A program made the translations under genes and the position numbers. The notes under the pieces were generated by a model that was given only the letters and a program-made list of their open reading frames with translations, was not told the DNA's origin and searched no databases. This document shows positions 1 through 11,544 of a DNA stretch of 64,000 nt, in pieces; positions within the stretch are counted from its first letter, which is position 1; each line of letters begins with the position of its first letter. Source of the DNA: Burkholderiales bacterium (GTDB lineage Bacteria; Pseudomonadota; Gammaproteobacteria; Burkholderiales; WYBJ01); the NCBI GenBank assembly GCA_020848435.1, contig JADLAC010000017.1, positions 62,001-126,000 on the forward strand, in the 5' to 3' direction.

Positions 1-630
1 GTCGTGTCGCCCGTGCTCCCGACGGTGGTGCAGATGCTCGCTTGGGGTGCGCTGCTCATGACGAGCTCGATCTACCTGCACGCGATCGATCCCCTGCCCG
101 CCAACGCGAGCGGGTTCCGCAAGCTGTGGAAGGGCATCGGCGTCATCGCGCTGCTCGCGGGCGCGGCCCTGGTGCTCGGCGCGCTGGCGGGCGGGCGCGA
201 TATTCTGCAACCCCTGGCGGGCCTGCGGGCCGCCGCCTCGGCGGGGACATCCGCTGCAACGGCCTCGCCACCGGTAAGCTTCGAGCGCGTCGCCGACACG
301 GTGGCGCTGGATGCGAAACTCGCCGCGGCCCGCGGTCAGCCGGTCATGCTGGATTTCTATGCCGACTGGTGCGTCGCCTGCAAGGAAATGGAGCGCTTCA
401 CTTTCAGCGACGAAGCGGTCAAACGGCGCATGCGAGAGTTCGTGCTGCTCAAAGCCGATGTAACCGCTAACAGCGGAGCCGACAAGGCGCTGCTGAAGCA
501 GTTCTCCCTGTTCGGTCCGCCGGGCATCATCTTCTTCGATCGCGACGGCCGCGAGCTGAAGCCGCTGCGGGTCATCGGCTTCAAGCCTGCCGAGCGCTTC
601 GCCGCCACCCTGGACCAGGCCCTGCGCTAG
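1..630 (+). CDS. dsbD: Thiol:disulfide interchange protein DsbD, C-terminal part (5' end outside window)
   Basis: The frame is open from base 1, so the true start lies upstream. DsbD is an inner-membrane protein that passes electrons from cytoplasmic thioredoxin to periplasmic thiol proteins. The visible part has the last hydrophobic segment(s) (QMLAWGALLMTSSIYL, then IGVIALLAGAALVLGALAGG), a short linker, and a C-terminal thioredoxin-like domain with the CxxC motif in FYADWCVACKEMERF. The GPPGIIFFD segment matches the cis-Pro region of the family. A second redox gene (TlpA-like) follows at 773. The last ~65 bases are partly duplicated just after the stop codon. Confidence 0.9.
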   Translation, partial: VVSPVLPTVVQMLAWGALLMTSSIYLHAIDPLPANASGFRKLWKGIGVIALLAGAALVLGALAGGRDILQPLAGLRAAASAGTSAATASPPVSFERVADTVALDAKLAAARGQPVMLDFYADWCVACKEMERFTFSDEAVKRRMREFVLLKADVTANSGADKALLKQFSLFGPPGIIFFDRDGRELKPLRVIGFKPAERFAATLDQALR

Positions 631-708
631 CCCAGCTTCCCGCTCCGCGGGTCATCGGCTTCGAGCCCGCGGAGCGCTTCTCCGCGACCCGGGACCACGC
701 CCTGGGTT
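563..708 (+). repeat. Degenerate tandem duplication of the dsbD 3' end (80-bp period)
   Basis: The last ~68 bases of dsbD (563-630) reappear in diverged form at about 643-708. The block GTCATCGGCTTC is identical at 571 and 651, and the following GAGCGCTTC, GACC and CCTGG blocks keep the same 80-base offset. The second copy is untranslated and lies between dsbD and the TlpA-like gene. It looks like an old partial tandem duplication now decaying. Confidence 0.8.
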
Positions 709-772
709 GGCTTCTCTCACCGTTCATCGGCGCGATCGGTTAAGCTCGCCGCTTTTCCGCGGGCGTGTCGCG

Positions 773-1306
773 ATGGCGGCTAGGCGCCGATTCCTGCTAT
801 TCCTCTTTGTGGCGCTGGTTGCACTCGGGGGAGGGTATTTCGCCCATGTCTGGCTGACCGAGGAACCGGCGCAGGACCCGGCCCGGGTCCTGCTCGCCGC
901 GCGATTGGAGGACTTGCGCGGCGAACCGCAAGCGCTAGCCCAGTGGCGCGGGAAAGTCCTGGTGGTGAATTTCTGGGCGACCTGGTGCCCCCCGTGTCTG
1001 AAGGAAATGCCCGCCTTCATCCGCCTGCAGCAGCAGTACGCCGACAAGGGCTTGCAGTTCATCGGTCTCGCCATCGACGACAAGGCGCGCGTTGCCACGT
1101 TCGTCGCCCAATTGGGCGTCAACTACCCGATCCTGATGGCGGACAAGGAAGGGCTCACGCTGTCGCGCGAGGCGGGCAATCGGCTGGGGGGGCTGCCTTT
1201 TACGGTGATCATCGATCAGCAGGGGCGTACCGTCAGAGTCGAGCTGGGGGCGGTGGACGAGAAGAAGCTGGAGCACCTGCTGCAAGGCCTGCTGTCTCCC
1301 GGCTAG
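773..1306 (+). CDS. TlpA/ResA-family membrane-anchored thioredoxin
   Basis: This 177-aa protein has an N-terminal membrane anchor (FLLFLFVALVALGGGYF) followed by a thioredoxin fold with the active site WATWCPPCLKEMPAF. TlpA/ResA proteins act in the periplasm as thiol reductases, for example in cytochrome c maturation, usually fed by DsbD or CcdA. That fits the dsbD gene just upstream. I chose the ATG at 773 because it places the membrane segment directly after MAARRR. The frame is open back to 707, but that part overlaps the decayed dsbD repeat. The exact partner protein cannot be read from the sequence. Confidence 0.85.
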   Translation: MAARRRFLLFLFVALVALGGGYFAHVWLTEEPAQDPARVLLAARLEDLRGEPQALAQWRGKVLVVNFWATWCPPCLKEMPAFIRLQQQYADKGLQFIGLAIDDKARVATFVAQLGVNYPILMADKEGLTLSREAGNRLGGLPFTVIIDQQGRTVRVELGAVDEKKLEHLLQGLLSPG

Positions 1307-1435
1307 TCGAGTCCGCGCGCCGGATCGTCAGGGTTGAACGGCGGCAGGTGCGGCCACTCGCCAAGACGGGCAGCGTAGGACGCAATCTGTCGCAAAAACT
1401 GGACATGTTGTCGCCTTCTGCTGCAAACTCGCGCG

Positions 1436-1924
1436 ATGGCCAAGAGCCCCGGGCAGCTTCGCGCCGTCAAGACCGTCGCCAAACGAGCGCGGCACGTGCT
1501 GGTTCTGCATGGTCCCAACCTCAATTTGCTGGGGAGCCGTGAACCCGGGCATTACGGCACCACGACACTGGCCGAGATCGACGCCGGGCTGACGGCGCTG
1601 GCGGCCGAGCGCGGGGTCCAGTTGACGGCATTCCAGAGCAATGCGGAGGCGGCGTTGATCGAGCGCGTCCACGCCGCGGCCGCGGAGGCGATCGATTTCA
1701 TCATCATCAACCCCGCGGCCTTCACGCACACCAGTGTCGCATTGCGCGACGCGCTGGCCGCGGTCGCGATACCGTTTGTCGAAGTCCATCTCTCCAACGT
1801 CTTCGCCCGCGAGCGATTCCGGCATCGCTCCTATTTCTCCGATCTGGCCGTCGGTGTCATCAGCGGGCTGGGTGCGTACGGCTACGAGGCAGCGCTCGAA
1901 TTCGCCTTGGCGCGGCGAGGATAG
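1436..1924 (+). CDS. aroQ: 3-dehydroquinate dehydratase, type II
   Basis: This 162-aa protein is the expected size for the type II enzyme, which converts 3-dehydroquinate to 3-dehydroshikimate in the shikimate pathway. The family signature [19 protein letters not shown] contains the catalytic loop. Further conserved elements are NPAAFTHTS (about residue 85), HLSN, and the RHRSYFSD lid segment near the C-terminus. The N-terminus has a short basic extension ([19 protein letters not shown]), so a later start is possible. It lies directly before accB-accC, a very common proteobacterial arrangement. Confidence 0.95.
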   Translation: MAKSPGQLRAVKTVAKRARHVLVLHGPNLNLLGSREPGHYGTTTLAEIDAGLTALAAERGVQLTAFQSNAEAALIERVHAAAAEAIDFIIINPAAFTHTSVALRDALAAVAIPFVEVHLSNVFARERFRHRSYFSDLAVGVISGLGAYGYEAALEFALARRG

Positions 1925-1972
1925 CGCCACCTTCCGGCGCGGCCGATCGACGCAACGAATCAGGGGGATTCG

Positions 1973-2437
1973 ATGGATCTGCGCAAGCTGAAGAAGCTGA
2001 TCGATCTGGTCGAGCAGTCCGGGATCGCCGAGCTCGAGATCACCGAGGGGGAAGAGAAGGTGCGGATCAGCCGCGGTAGCGCCATGCGTCCGGGGCTCGC
2101 CGCCGCGGCTGCCCCGCAGGCGCCCGTCCAGGCGCCGGTGGCAGTGCCTGCCGCTGCGGCAGCCGTGCTGCAAGCCGGGGATACGGCGGTCGACCTGCCC
2201 GCTGGGCACGTGATGAAAGCGCCCATGGTCGGGACCTTCTATCGGGCCTCGGCGCCGGGCGCCAAGCCCTACGTCGAGGTCGGCCAGCAGGTCGCCGCCG
2301 GCGACATCCTCTGCATCATCGAGGCGATGAAGCTCTTGAACGAGATCGAAGCCGACCACGCCGGAACGATCAAGGCCGTCCTGGTCGAGAACGCGCAGCC
2401 GGTCGAGTACGGTCAGCCGCTGTTCGTCATCGGCTGA
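1973..2437 (+). CDS. accB: Biotin carboxyl carrier protein of acetyl-CoA carboxylase
   Basis: This 154-aa protein carries biotin for acetyl-CoA carboxylase, the first step of fatty-acid synthesis. The N-terminal domain ([17 protein letters not shown]) is followed by an Ala/Pro-rich flexible linker (about residues 42-68) and a C-terminal biotinyl domain. The biotin attachment site is Lys120 in the motif [12 protein letters not shown] strong ribosome-binding site (AGGGGG) precedes the ATG. accC follows 43 bases downstream, so the two are likely co-transcribed with aroQ. Confidence 0.97.
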   Translation: MDLRKLKKLIDLVEQSGIAELEITEGEEKVRISRGSAMRPGLAAAAAPQAPVQAPVAVPAAAAAVLQAGDTAVDLPAGHVMKAPMVGTFYRASAPGAKPYVEVGQQVAAGDILCIIEAMKLLNEIEADHAGTIKAVLVENAQPVEYGQPLFVIG

Positions 2438-2480
2438 ACGGCGCCTCGCGCGCTCGGCTGCCTCACCCCACACGACCGGT

Positions 2481-3836
2481 ATGTTCGAAAAAGTATTGAT
2501 CGCCAACCGCGGCGAAATCGCCCTGCGGATTCAACGCGCCTGCCGCGAGCTGGGCATCAAGACCGTGGCGGTGCATTCCGAGGTCGATCGCGAAGCTAAG
2601 TACGTGAAGCTCGCGGACGAGTCGGTGTGCATCGGCCCCGCGCCCTCGGCCCAGAGCTATCTCAACGTGCCGGCCATCATCAGCGCGGCCGAGGTGACCG
2701 ATGCCGAGGCGATCCATCCCGGCTACGGGTTTCTCGCCGAGAACGCCGATTTCGCCGAGCGCGTGGAAAAGAGCGGCTTCGTCTTCATCGGGCCGCGCGC
2801 CGAGACCATACGCCTGATGGGCGACAAGGTGAGCGCCAAGAACGCCATGAAGAAGGCGGGCGTACCCACGGTCCCCGGCTACGATGCGCCGCTGCCCGAT
2901 GCGCACGACGAGGTGCTCAAGATCGCGCGCGGCATCGGCTATCCCGTGATCGTCAAGGCCGCCGGGGGTGGGGGCGGGCGCGGCATGCGCGTCGTGCACA
3001 CGGAAGCCGCGCTGTCGAACGCGGTCTCGACCACGCGCACCGAGGCTCTGGCCGCGTTCGGCAATCCGACCATCTACCTGGAACGTTTCTTCGAGCATCC
3101 GCGCCACGTCGAGATCCAGGTGGTGGCGGACAAGCATCGCAACGCTCTATGGCTGGGCGATCGCGATTGCTCGATGCAGCGCCGCCACCAGAAGATCATC
3201 GAAGAAGCACCCGCGCCCGGGCTCAATGCGCGCGCGCGTACGCGCGTGGCCGAGCGCTGTGCCGAAGCCTGCCGCAAGATCGGCTACGAAGGCGCGGGCA
3301 CGTTCGAATTCCTGTACGAGGACGGCGAGTTCTATTTCATCGAGATGAATACCCGCATCCAGGTCGAGCACCCGGTGACCGAGATGGTGACCGGCCTGGA
3401 CATCGTGCAGATGCAATTGCGGATCGCGGCCGGCGAGCGGCTGGCGCTCAAGCAGCGCGACATCGAAGTGCGCGGCCACGCGATCGAGTGCCGCATCAAT
3501 GCCGAGGATCCGTTTCGTTTCACGCCGAGCCCGGGGCGCATCACCACGTTCCACATGCCGGGCGGCCCGGGGGTGCGGGTCGATTCGCACGCCTATGTCA
3601 ACTATCTCATTCCGCCCAATTACGACTCGCTTATCGGCAAGATCATCGTCTACGGCGACAGCCGCGACCAGGCCATCGCGCGCATGCAAGTCGCGCTATC
3701 GGAGACCGTGATCGAAGGCATCAAGACCAACCTGTTGCTGCACCATGAGCTGATGCGCGATGCCGCCTTTCGAACGGGCGGCACCGATATCCACTACCTC
3801 GAAGACAAGCTGTCCAAGCAGGTTCGCGAGGCGTGA
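2481..3836 (+). CDS. accC: Biotin carboxylase subunit of acetyl-CoA carboxylase
   Basis: This 451-aa protein is the usual AccC length. It carboxylates the biotin on AccB using ATP and bicarbonate. It has the N-terminal domain ([20 protein letters not shown]), the ATP-grasp domain with the glycine loop [13 protein letters not shown], the [19 protein letters not shown] segment, and the catalytic region [17 protein letters not shown], where the key Glu and Arg residues lie. The C-terminal domain is complete. It is part of the aroQ-accB-accC-prmA run. Confidence 0.97.
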   Translation: MFEKVLIANRGEIALRIQRACRELGIKTVAVHSEVDREAKYVKLADESVCIGPAPSAQSYLNVPAIISAAEVTDAEAIHPGYGFLAENADFAERVEKSGFVFIGPRAETIRLMGDKVSAKNAMKKAGVPTVPGYDAPLPDAHDEVLKIARGIGYPVIVKAAGGGGGRGMRVVHTEAALSNAVSTTRTEALAAFGNPTIYLERFFEHPRHVEIQVVADKHRNALWLGDRDCSMQRRHQKIIEEAPAPGLNARARTRVAERCAEACRKIGYEGAGTFEFLYEDGEFYFIEMNTRIQVEHPVTEMVTGLDIVQMQLRIAAGERLALKQRDIEVRGHAIECRINAEDPFRFTPSPGRITTFHMPGGPGVRVDSHAYVNYLIPPNYDSLIGKIIVYGDSRDQAIARMQVALSETVIEGIKTNLLLHHELMRDAAFRTGGTDIHYLEDKLSKQVREA

Positions 3837-3876
3837 CTCGGCGCCTTTTCGGCATTGCCCAAGTCCGAGGATTCGA

Positions 3877-4770
3877 ATGAGCGTTCAGCAGATGAGCTTC
3901 GTCGTCGCGGGGGGCTCGGCCGATGCGCTCGCCGATGCGCTCATCGCCGCCGGGGCGCTTTCGGTCGAAGTCGCCGATGCCGATGCAGGCAGCCCCGACG
4001 AAGTCGCCTGGTTCGATGAGCCCGGTGCGAGCGCGCTGCGCTGGCCGCGCTGTCGCCTGAGCGCGTTGCTCGCCGAAGAGATCGACCCGCGCGCGCTGCT
4101 CGCGGGTGCATGCGCCGCGGTCGGGTTGGCGCCGCCGCGCGACGTCGAGATCGCGTCCGTGGCGGCACACGATTGGGTGCGGCTCACGCGCGCGCAGTTC
4201 AAGCCGATCCGGATCACGCCGCGCCTGTGGATCGTGCCCACTTGGGAGCAGCCACCCGATCCCGAGGCGATCAACCTGCGCCTCGATCCCGGCGCCGCGT
4301 TCGGCACCGGCAGTCATGCGTCTACGCGCCTGTGCCTGCAATGGCTCGCCGAGCACATCCGCGGCGGCGAGCGCGTGCTCGATTACGGCTGCGGCTCGGG
4401 CATCCTCGCGATCGCCGCCTTGCGCCTGGGTGCGGCGCACGCCTGCGGCGTGGATATCGACCCGCAAGCGTTGCTTGCCGCTCGCGACAATGCGATGCAG
4501 AATCGGGTGGCCGCAACGTTTCACCCGCCCGCCGACGAGCCCGGCGCGGGCTATCACGTGGTCCTCGCCAATATCCTCGCCAATCCGTTGATCGCGCTCG
4601 CGCCGCTGCTGGCGGCGAGAACGCTGCTCGGCGGCCAGATCGTGCTCGCGGGCATTCTGTCGGAACAAGCCGAGTCGGTGGCCGCCGTCTATGCCGCCTG
4701 GTACGAAATGGCACCGCCGCAGCTCGAGGACGGCTGGGCGCTGCTCGTGGGTCGCCGCGAAGTCGGATAG
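3877..4770 (+). CDS. prmA: Ribosomal protein L11 methyltransferase
   Basis: This 297-aa protein is close to the 293 aa of the E. coli enzyme. PrmA trimethylates ribosomal protein L11 with S-adenosylmethionine. The SAM-binding motif I is VLDYGCGSGILAIAA, preceded by the conserved DPGAAFGTGSHAST segment. The NILANPL motif follows. I chose the ATG at 3877 (MSVQQMSFVV). The open frame extends to 3760 but that part overlaps the accC 3' end. The next gene starts 3 bases after the stop. Confidence 0.95.
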   Translation: MSVQQMSFVVAGGSADALADALIAAGALSVEVADADAGSPDEVAWFDEPGASALRWPRCRLSALLAEEIDPRALLAGACAAVGLAPPRDVEIASVAAHDWVRLTRAQFKPIRITPRLWIVPTWEQPPDPEAINLRLDPGAAFGTGSHASTRLCLQWLAEHIRGGERVLDYGCGSGILAIAALRLGAAHACGVDIDPQALLAARDNAMQNRVAATFHPPADEPGAGYHVVLANILANPLIALAPLLAARTLLGGQIVLAGILSEQAESVAAVYAAWYEMAPPQLEDGWALLVGRREVG

Positions 4771-4772
4771 CC

Positions 4773-5549
4773 ATGAGCATGGTGACCAGTTGTCCTGCGT
4801 GCACGACCACGTTTCGGGTCAGCCAGGAGCAGTTGAAACAGCGCAACGGCCGAGTGCGCTGCGGCCGATGCCGGGGCGTGTTCGACGCTTTCAAGAGCCT
4901 GGCCACGCTGCCCGACGAGCCTGCGCTCGAACCTGCGCCGGACGAGCGTACGCCCGCGACCGCGCCCGTGTCCTCAGCCCAAGGGTCGCTCGACATCGGC
5001 GCGCACATGGGCATGGCCGCGGGCCAGCCGCCGTATGCCGGCCGGGTCGCCCCGCCGGCGGCGCGGGGCGCGCGTAACCGCGCCGGGTGGCCGATCGCGG
5101 CGGCGCTGCTGGCGCTTGCGCTGGCCGTTCAGGTCGCTTATGTGCTGCGCGATCCGCTGGCCGCAGCGCTGCCGGGGGTCCGTCCCGCGTTGGAACGACT
5201 ATGCGCGTTCGCCGGCTGCACGATTGCCCTGCCCAAGCGCAGCGAGCAGCTCGCGCTCGACGCATCCGACCTTCAGGCCGATCCCGCCCGCCCCAACGTC
5301 ATCGTGCTGACGGCTGTGCTGCGCAATCGCGGCTCGTCGAGCGTCGCCCATCCCGCGCTGGAGCTCACCTTGACCAATGCCCAGGACCAGGCGATAGCGC
5401 GGCGGATATTCCTGCCGAGCGATTACCTGCCGCATGCCGAGGATGCGCGCCGCGGCATGGACGCCCTGGGCACGATCGACGTGCGCATCGAGCTCGACAC
5501 CGGCGATCTGCGCCCCGCCGGCTACCGCCTGTTCCTTTTCTATCCTTGA
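4773..5549 (+). CDS. DUF3426 protein with N-terminal MJ0042-type zinc ribbon
   Basis: This 258-aa protein has a zinc ribbon with two CxxC pairs (Cys7/Cys10 and Cys30/Cys33) in the family pattern CPAC...FRVSQEQL...VRCGRC. A Pro/Ala-rich linker and one membrane segment ([18 protein letters not shown], about residues 109-126) follow. A DUF3426 domain ends the protein. The biochemical function of this family is not established. It almost always follows prmA in betaproteobacteria, and here the spacing to prmA is 2 bases, so translational coupling is likely. Confidence 0.9.
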   Translation: MSMVTSCPACTTTFRVSQEQLKQRNGRVRCGRCRGVFDAFKSLATLPDEPALEPAPDERTPATAPVSSAQGSLDIGAHMGMAAGQPPYAGRVAPPAARGARNRAGWPIAAALLALALAVQVAYVLRDPLAAALPGVRPALERLCAFAGCTIALPKRSEQLALDASDLQADPARPNVIVLTAVLRNRGSSSVAHPALELTLTNAQDQAIARRIFLPSDYLPHAEDARRGMDALGTIDVRIELDTGDLRPAGYRLFLFYP

Positions 5550-5562
5550 CTCCGGAGACGAC

Positions 5563-5952
5563 ATGAGCACACCCGCGGACTTGAAGTACAGCGCGAGCCA
5601 CGAGTGGGTCCGAATCGAGCCGGACGGCATAGCCACCATAGGCATCACCTTCCATGCCCAGGAGCAGCTCGGCGATATCGTCTTCGTGCAGAATCCGGAC
5701 CTGGGCCGCACGCTCGCGCAGGGCGAGGAGTGCGGGGTGATCGAATCGGTGAAGGCCGCGGCCGATCTCTACGCGCCGCTCTCCGGCGAGGTGGTCGCGG
5801 CCAACGGCGAGCTCGACACCGCGCCGCAGAGCATCAACGAAGACGCGTATTCGGCCTGGCTGTTCAAGCTCAAACCGTCCGATCCGGCGGAGCTCGCACG
5901 ACTGCTGGATGCGCCGGCCTACGACAAGCTGGCGGCGGCCGACACGCGATAG
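5563..5952 (+). CDS. gcvH: Glycine cleavage system H protein
   Basis: This 129-aa lipoyl carrier shuttles the aminomethyl group of glycine between the P, T and L proteins. Lys64 in [16 protein letters not shown] is the lipoylation site. The conserved SHEWVR segment is at the N-terminus. A clear ribosome-binding site (CCGGAGACGAC) precedes the ATG at 5563, 13 bases after the DUF3426 gene. No gcvT is present in the window, and gcvPA/gcvPB lie over 7 kb downstream. The 3' end of this gene has a degenerate copy just upstream of gcvPA (13182-13235). Confidence 0.97.
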   Translation: MSTPADLKYSASHEWVRIEPDGIATIGITFHAQEQLGDIVFVQNPDLGRTLAQGEECGVIESVKAAADLYAPLSGEVVAANGELDTAPQSINEDAYSAWLFKLKPSDPAELARLLDAPAYDKLAAADTR

Positions 5953-5961
5953 CTCGATTCG

Positions 5962-5996
5962 CCGCCATCATCGCCGATCAGACCAGCCGATGGCGG
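5962..5996. terminator. Possible bidirectional terminator between gcvH and the ABC operon
   Basis: CCGCCATC at 5962-5969 pairs perfectly with GATGGCGG at 5989-5996 around a 19-base loop. It sits between the convergent gcvH and ABC permease genes and overlaps the last codons of the permease. There is no strong T-tract, so this is only a candidate. Confidence 0.35.
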
Positions 5997-7099
5997 AACA
6001 TCCACGCGGCGATCGGCAGCGTGATCGCCGCGATGACGAGCAGCCCCAGCATCTCGGGGAGCAGCTGGCCCAGGCCCGCGCCTTCGAGGTAGATCTGGCG
6101 GGTCATGCTGATGGCGTAGCGCAGCGGGTTGAGCAGCGTCAGGTGCTGCAAGCCCTCCGGCATAGTCATGATCGGCGTCGTCAGTCCCGACATCAGCATG
6201 AACGGCATCAAGACGATGACCGAGCCGATCATGGCTTGCTGCATGTTTTTCGAGATGGAGGAAATGAATAGACCGATGCCGACGGAGGCGGCCAGGAATT
6301 CGATCAGGCCCAGATAGAGCATGAAGTATGAGCCGGCAAAAGGAATTCGGAACCAGAGCTGGGCGACCAACAGGATCGACGTGGCCTGGGCGAGCCCGAC
6401 CAGCATCGACGGCAACGCCTTGCCGACCATGATTTCGTAGGGGCGGTAGGGCGTCACCAGCAACTGCTCGAAGGTCCCGGCTTCGCGTTCGCGCGCCACC
6501 GACATCGCGGTCAGCAGCATGGTCATCATCATCGTGATCGTGCCGATCAGCGACGGAATCATGTTCCAGCGGGTTTCGAGGTTGGGGTTGTACCACGCCC
6601 GGGTGATCACCCGCACGCCGGGCGGCGCGGCGTGAGCGTTCTCGCTGCGCCACTTGCGGACGAAATCGGCGGCGATCTCGCCGATGTAGCCTTGTGCGGT
6701 TCCGGCCGTATTGGTGTTGCGGCCGTCGGCGATGACCTGCAGCTTCGCCGTCCTGGCCGCCGTCAGCTCGCGTTCGAAATCCCGCTCGATGACGAGCGCG
6801 AGCGCCGCGCGCTTCTCGCCGATGGGCGCAGCGATTTCGGAGGCGTTGCGCAACGTCGCGACCCGCTCGAACGTGCCGGTGCTGTCGATGGCGGCAACCA
6901 GCGCCCGCGATGCCCCGCTATGGTCGAGATCCAGCAGGACATAGGGCACGCGGTCGAGGTCGTAACTGGCGGCATAACCGAAGATGAGGCACTGCAGGAT
7001 CGGCGTCACGAACACCGTGATGCGGCTCCTGGTGTCCTTCAGGATCGCCAGCAGCTCCTTGCGCACGAGAGCAAGGACGCGATGAGCGGAGCCTCGCAT
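5978..7099 (-). CDS. ABC-2 type efflux permease (second permease of the operon)
   Basis: This 373-aa integral membrane protein belongs to the ABC-2 permease family. It starts with a cytoplasmic segment and one helix (ITVFVTPILQCLIFGYAASYDL). A large extracytoplasmic domain follows, and then about five helices in the C-terminal half, including the characteristic REREAGTFEQLLVTPYRPYEIMVGK segment (see 6430-6500). It is the last gene of a minus-strand operon: HlyD adaptor, double ATPase, permease 1, this permease. It starts 7 bases after permease 1. By comparison with YhiI-RbbA-YhhJ-like systems it should export a substrate; the substrate is unknown. Confidence 0.88.
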   Translation of the reverse strand: MRGSAHRVLALVRKELLAILKDTRSRITVFVTPILQCLIFGYAASYDLDRVPYVLLDLDHSGASRALVAAIDSTGTFERVATLRNASEIAAPIGEKRAALALVIERDFERELTAARTAKLQVIADGRNTNTAGTAQGYIGEIAADFVRKWRSENAHAAPPGVRVITRAWYNPNLETRWNMIPSLIGTITMMMTMLLTAMSVAREREAGTFEQLLVTPYRPYEIMVGKALPSMLVGLAQATSILLVAQLWFRIPFAGSYFMLYLGLIEFLAASVGIGLFISSISKNMQQAMIGSVIVLMPFMLMSGLTTPIMTMPEGLQHLTLLNPLRYAISMTRQIYLEGAGLGQLLPEMLGLLVIAAITLPIAAWMFRHRLV

Positions 7100-7106
7100 G
7101 GCGGCC

Positions 7107-8248
7107 TCAGCCGATGCGCTTGCGGGTCGACTTCACGGCAATCCCCATCAGGATCGCCGCCATGACGGCCAGGACCGCCGCATCGCGCAGGACCACCACC
7201 CAGACGTCGCCGGCGAGAAACAGCGTCTGCAGGGCGCTGACGAAGTAGCGGGCGGGAAAGACGAGGGTGACTGCTTGCGCGCCGATCGGCATGCTGCGGA
7301 TGTCGAAGATGAAGCCGGAAAGCAGGGTCGCCGGCAGGAACGTCACCACGAAGGTGATCTGGTTGGCGAGGAACTGGCTCCTGGTCAGCGAGGAAATGAC
7401 CAGGCCGATGCCGAGGGCGACCAGCAGGTAGAGCGATGACACCGCGACCAGCAACCACAGCGAACCGCGCAGCGGCACGCCGAACAGCGCCCGGCTGCCG
7501 ATCACCGACAGCGCCAATCCGAGCATGCCCATGACGAAATACGGAAGGATCTTGCTCAAGAGGATTTCGCCGGATCGCACGGGGGTTGCGAACAGGGCCT
7601 CAAATGTGCCGCGCTCCCATTCGCGGGCGATGACCAGGGAAGTGAGCAAGGCGCCGATCAAGGTCATCACGAGCACGATGACCCCGGGCACGAGAAACCA
7701 TTGACTCTGGTTCGCGTCGTTGAACCAGGTGCGATTCTCGACCGCGATGTTCGGCATCTCGGGTGCGGATCGGGCGTCCTTCGCCTCCCGGTCCTGCCAG
7801 GTGTTGATGGCGCCCTTGACGTATGCCGAGGCGATCCGGGCGCTATTGGCGTCGGTCGCATTCACCGCGACCAGCAGTGTCGCGTCGCCGCGGGCGACAT
7901 CGCGCGCGAAGCTCGGCGGAAAACGCAGGATGGCGCTGACCTGGTGCCTCGCCATCAGGCGCTCGGCCTCGGCCATGGTGCTCGCCGGATGGACGGTGAA
8001 ATAACGCGAAAGCCTCAGTGCCGATACGGCGCCGCTCGTCTCCGCAGAAGAGTGCTCGACGACGAGCGCTACGGGCAGACGCTGGATATCGAACGACAGG
8101 CCATAGCCGAACAGAATGAGCATCAGCAGGGGCAGGATCACGCCGACGGCGATCGCGCTGGGGTCACGCAGGATTTGCCAGGTCTCCTTGCGGGTCAGGG
8201 CAACGACGCGCCGCAAGCTCGGTGCGCGCGCGCTGATCGCGCCACGGC

Positions 8249-8252
<4 letters not shown>
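7107..8252 (-). CDS. ABC-2 type efflux permease (first permease of the operon)
   Basis: This 381-aa paralogue of the downstream permease has the same layout: an N-terminal helix (AIAVGVILPLLMLILFGYGL), a periplasmic domain of about 150 residues, then several helices. The family segment EWERGTFEALFATPVRSGEI lies at about residue 236. Its start codon overlaps the stop of the ATPase gene by four bases (8249-8252), so the two are translationally coupled. Two different permeases with one double ATPase suggests a heterodimeric pore. The transported molecule is not identifiable. Confidence 0.88.
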
Positions 8253-10011
<1,759 letters not shown>

Positions 10012-10012
<1 letters not shown>

Positions 10013-11031
10013 CACTTGGCCTGCACGCCGGCGACCCCTTCTTTGTCCGGGAGGATCTTCACGCTCGCCGGCATCCCCAGGCGCAAGACGTTGTCGGCGT
10101 CCTGGACAAATACCCGGACCTCGTAGACCAGGTTCGTTCGCAACTCCTCGGTCTGCACCGTCTTCGGCGTGAACTCGGCTACCGACGAAATAAATCCGAC
10201 CCATCCATCCAAAGCACGCTCCGGCATGCTGTCGACGCGGACCTGCGCTCGCGAACCGTTGCGGACGTGTCCGAGATTCGTCTCCGCGACGTAGGCGCGA
10301 ACCCATTTCGTACCGGTCGTGGCAAGCGAGAAGACCGGCTTGTTCGGTGCGGCCATCTCGCCCGGTTCCATCAACCGGGACTGGACCAGCGCATCGAAGG
10401 GAGCACGCAACTCGGCATCTGCCACTTGCCGGCGCAGCAGCTCGAGCTGTGCTTCGTAGCTTTGGAGTTGCGCCTGGGCCTGGGCGATGTCCTCCACGCG
10501 GGGACCGATGAGGGCGAGCTTGAGCGCGTTTTGCGCGACATCCACCTTGGCGGCGGCCATTTCGGCGGCGGCCCTGGCCTGATCGACCTCCTGCTGACTC
10601 ACCGCCTTGGCGTCTCCCAGCGCTTTGCGGCGCTCGAACTGGACCGTCGCATTGAGCGCTTCGGCACGAGCGGAATCGAGCGTGGCGCGCGCCTGCGCGA
10701 TTTCCTCCTTGCGGGTGCCGTTGCGCAAGCGATCGACGACCGCCTTCTGGGCTTCCGCGGCCGCTTTGGCCTGGGCCAATTGCGGGAGAAGGCGGCCGGT
10801 GTCGAGTCGAGCCAGAAGCTGCCCGTGCTTCACCACTGCGCCTTCTTCGACCAGCACCTCGGCGATCCGGTCGTTGCCATTGAACGGGATCGAGGCCTGG
10901 CGAAATTCGATGTTGCCGTAGAGCGTGATCGAAGCGTCCGCGGCAGGGCGCTGCAAGTACCACCATGCGCCGAAGCCGCCAGCAACGAGGATCAGTAGCC
11001 CCGGCAGCAGAAACCGGAGTTGCGTTCTCAT
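10012..11031 (-). CDS. HlyD-family periplasmic adaptor (membrane fusion protein)
   Basis: This 339-aa protein has an N-terminal membrane anchor (FLLPGLLILVAGGFGAWWYL), a split biotinyl/lipoyl-like domain, a long alpha-helical hairpin rich in Ala, Gln and Glu (about residues 90-210), and a C-terminal beta domain. Adaptors of this family bridge an inner-membrane pump to an outer-membrane channel. I chose the ATG at 11031 (MRTQLRFLLPG) because it places the anchor at the N-terminus. It is the first gene of the minus-strand ABC operon. No outer-membrane channel gene is seen next to it. Confidence 0.9.
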
Positions 11032-11161
11032 GCTGGCACTATGACATTGTTCGCGGGGTCGCGCCATGCGGCCAGATCAACAGCGGGCGCGAGCTCAGCG
11101 CGAGCCACGAACGGATTGCCGCTCCGCGGACTTTGGACCAGGGTCGGAAGGCAGCGCTCGG

Positions 11162-11400
11162 GTGATCGTGCTCGATACCCACGTGCTGGCGTGGGCCGAT
11201 CACGACGAGAGGAAGCTCGGCCACAAGGCACGTGCGATGATTGACCGGGCTTGGGCCAGTGAGGGCATCGCCGTGTCGGCCATTTCCTTCTGGGAGATCG
11301 GCCTGCTGCAGGTGCGCGGACGCTACCGGATGGATTTGCCGATTGCCGAATGGCGCAACGGGCTCCTCGCGGGAGGCCTCACGGAGATTGCGCTCGGTGG
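11162..11400 (+). pseudogene. Truncated PIN-domain toxin (VapC-like)
   Basis: From a GTG at 11162 the frame reads VIVLDTHVLAWADHDERKLG and continues with AISFWEIGLLQVRGRYRMDL, the first half of a VapC-type PIN RNase. After GLTEIALGG (about 11400) the PIN homology stops: the expected middle and C-terminal acidic residues are absent. The frame then runs antisense into a VapB-like fragment and ends at 11515. The toxin is therefore truncated and probably inactive. Confidence 0.75.
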
Positions 11401-11401
11401 C

Positions 11402-11493
11402 GCGCCGTCGCCTTGCGAGCGAGCGGCGAGCCGCTTGGCTTCGATCAGGAGTGCGTCGGTAATCTCTATGGTCGTCTTCATATGGGTGACCAT
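11402..11493 (-). pseudogene. Truncated VapB-type antitoxin N-terminus
   Basis: On the minus strand MKTTIEITDALLIEAKRLAA, starting at 11481 (or at 11493 with an MVTH extension), is the typical N-terminal DNA-binding strand and helix of VapB antitoxins. After about 27 residues it runs into the antisense of the truncated PIN gene. The two fragments meet head-on at about 11400, so a rearrangement joined two broken toxin-antitoxin genes. Confidence 0.65.
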
Positions 11494-11500
11494 AGCATGC

Positions 11501-11507
11501 GTTAGCC
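11501..11507 (+). other. Cassette-boundary-like core site (GTTAGCC)
   Basis: GTTAGCC resembles the integron R' core (GTTRRRY) with one mismatch. It lies 38 bases upstream of the toxin-antitoxin pair at 11545-12008 and is the inverse complement of GGCTAAC at the end of that pair. Taken alone this is weak evidence. Confidence 0.3.
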
Positions 11508-11544
11508 GCCGATGACAGGTCCGCGTATACTCCGACAGTGATCT

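Noticed and set aside
5550..5562. Glycine riboswitch before gcvH
   Set aside because: The gap to the DUF3426 gene is only 13 bases, too short for a riboswitch.
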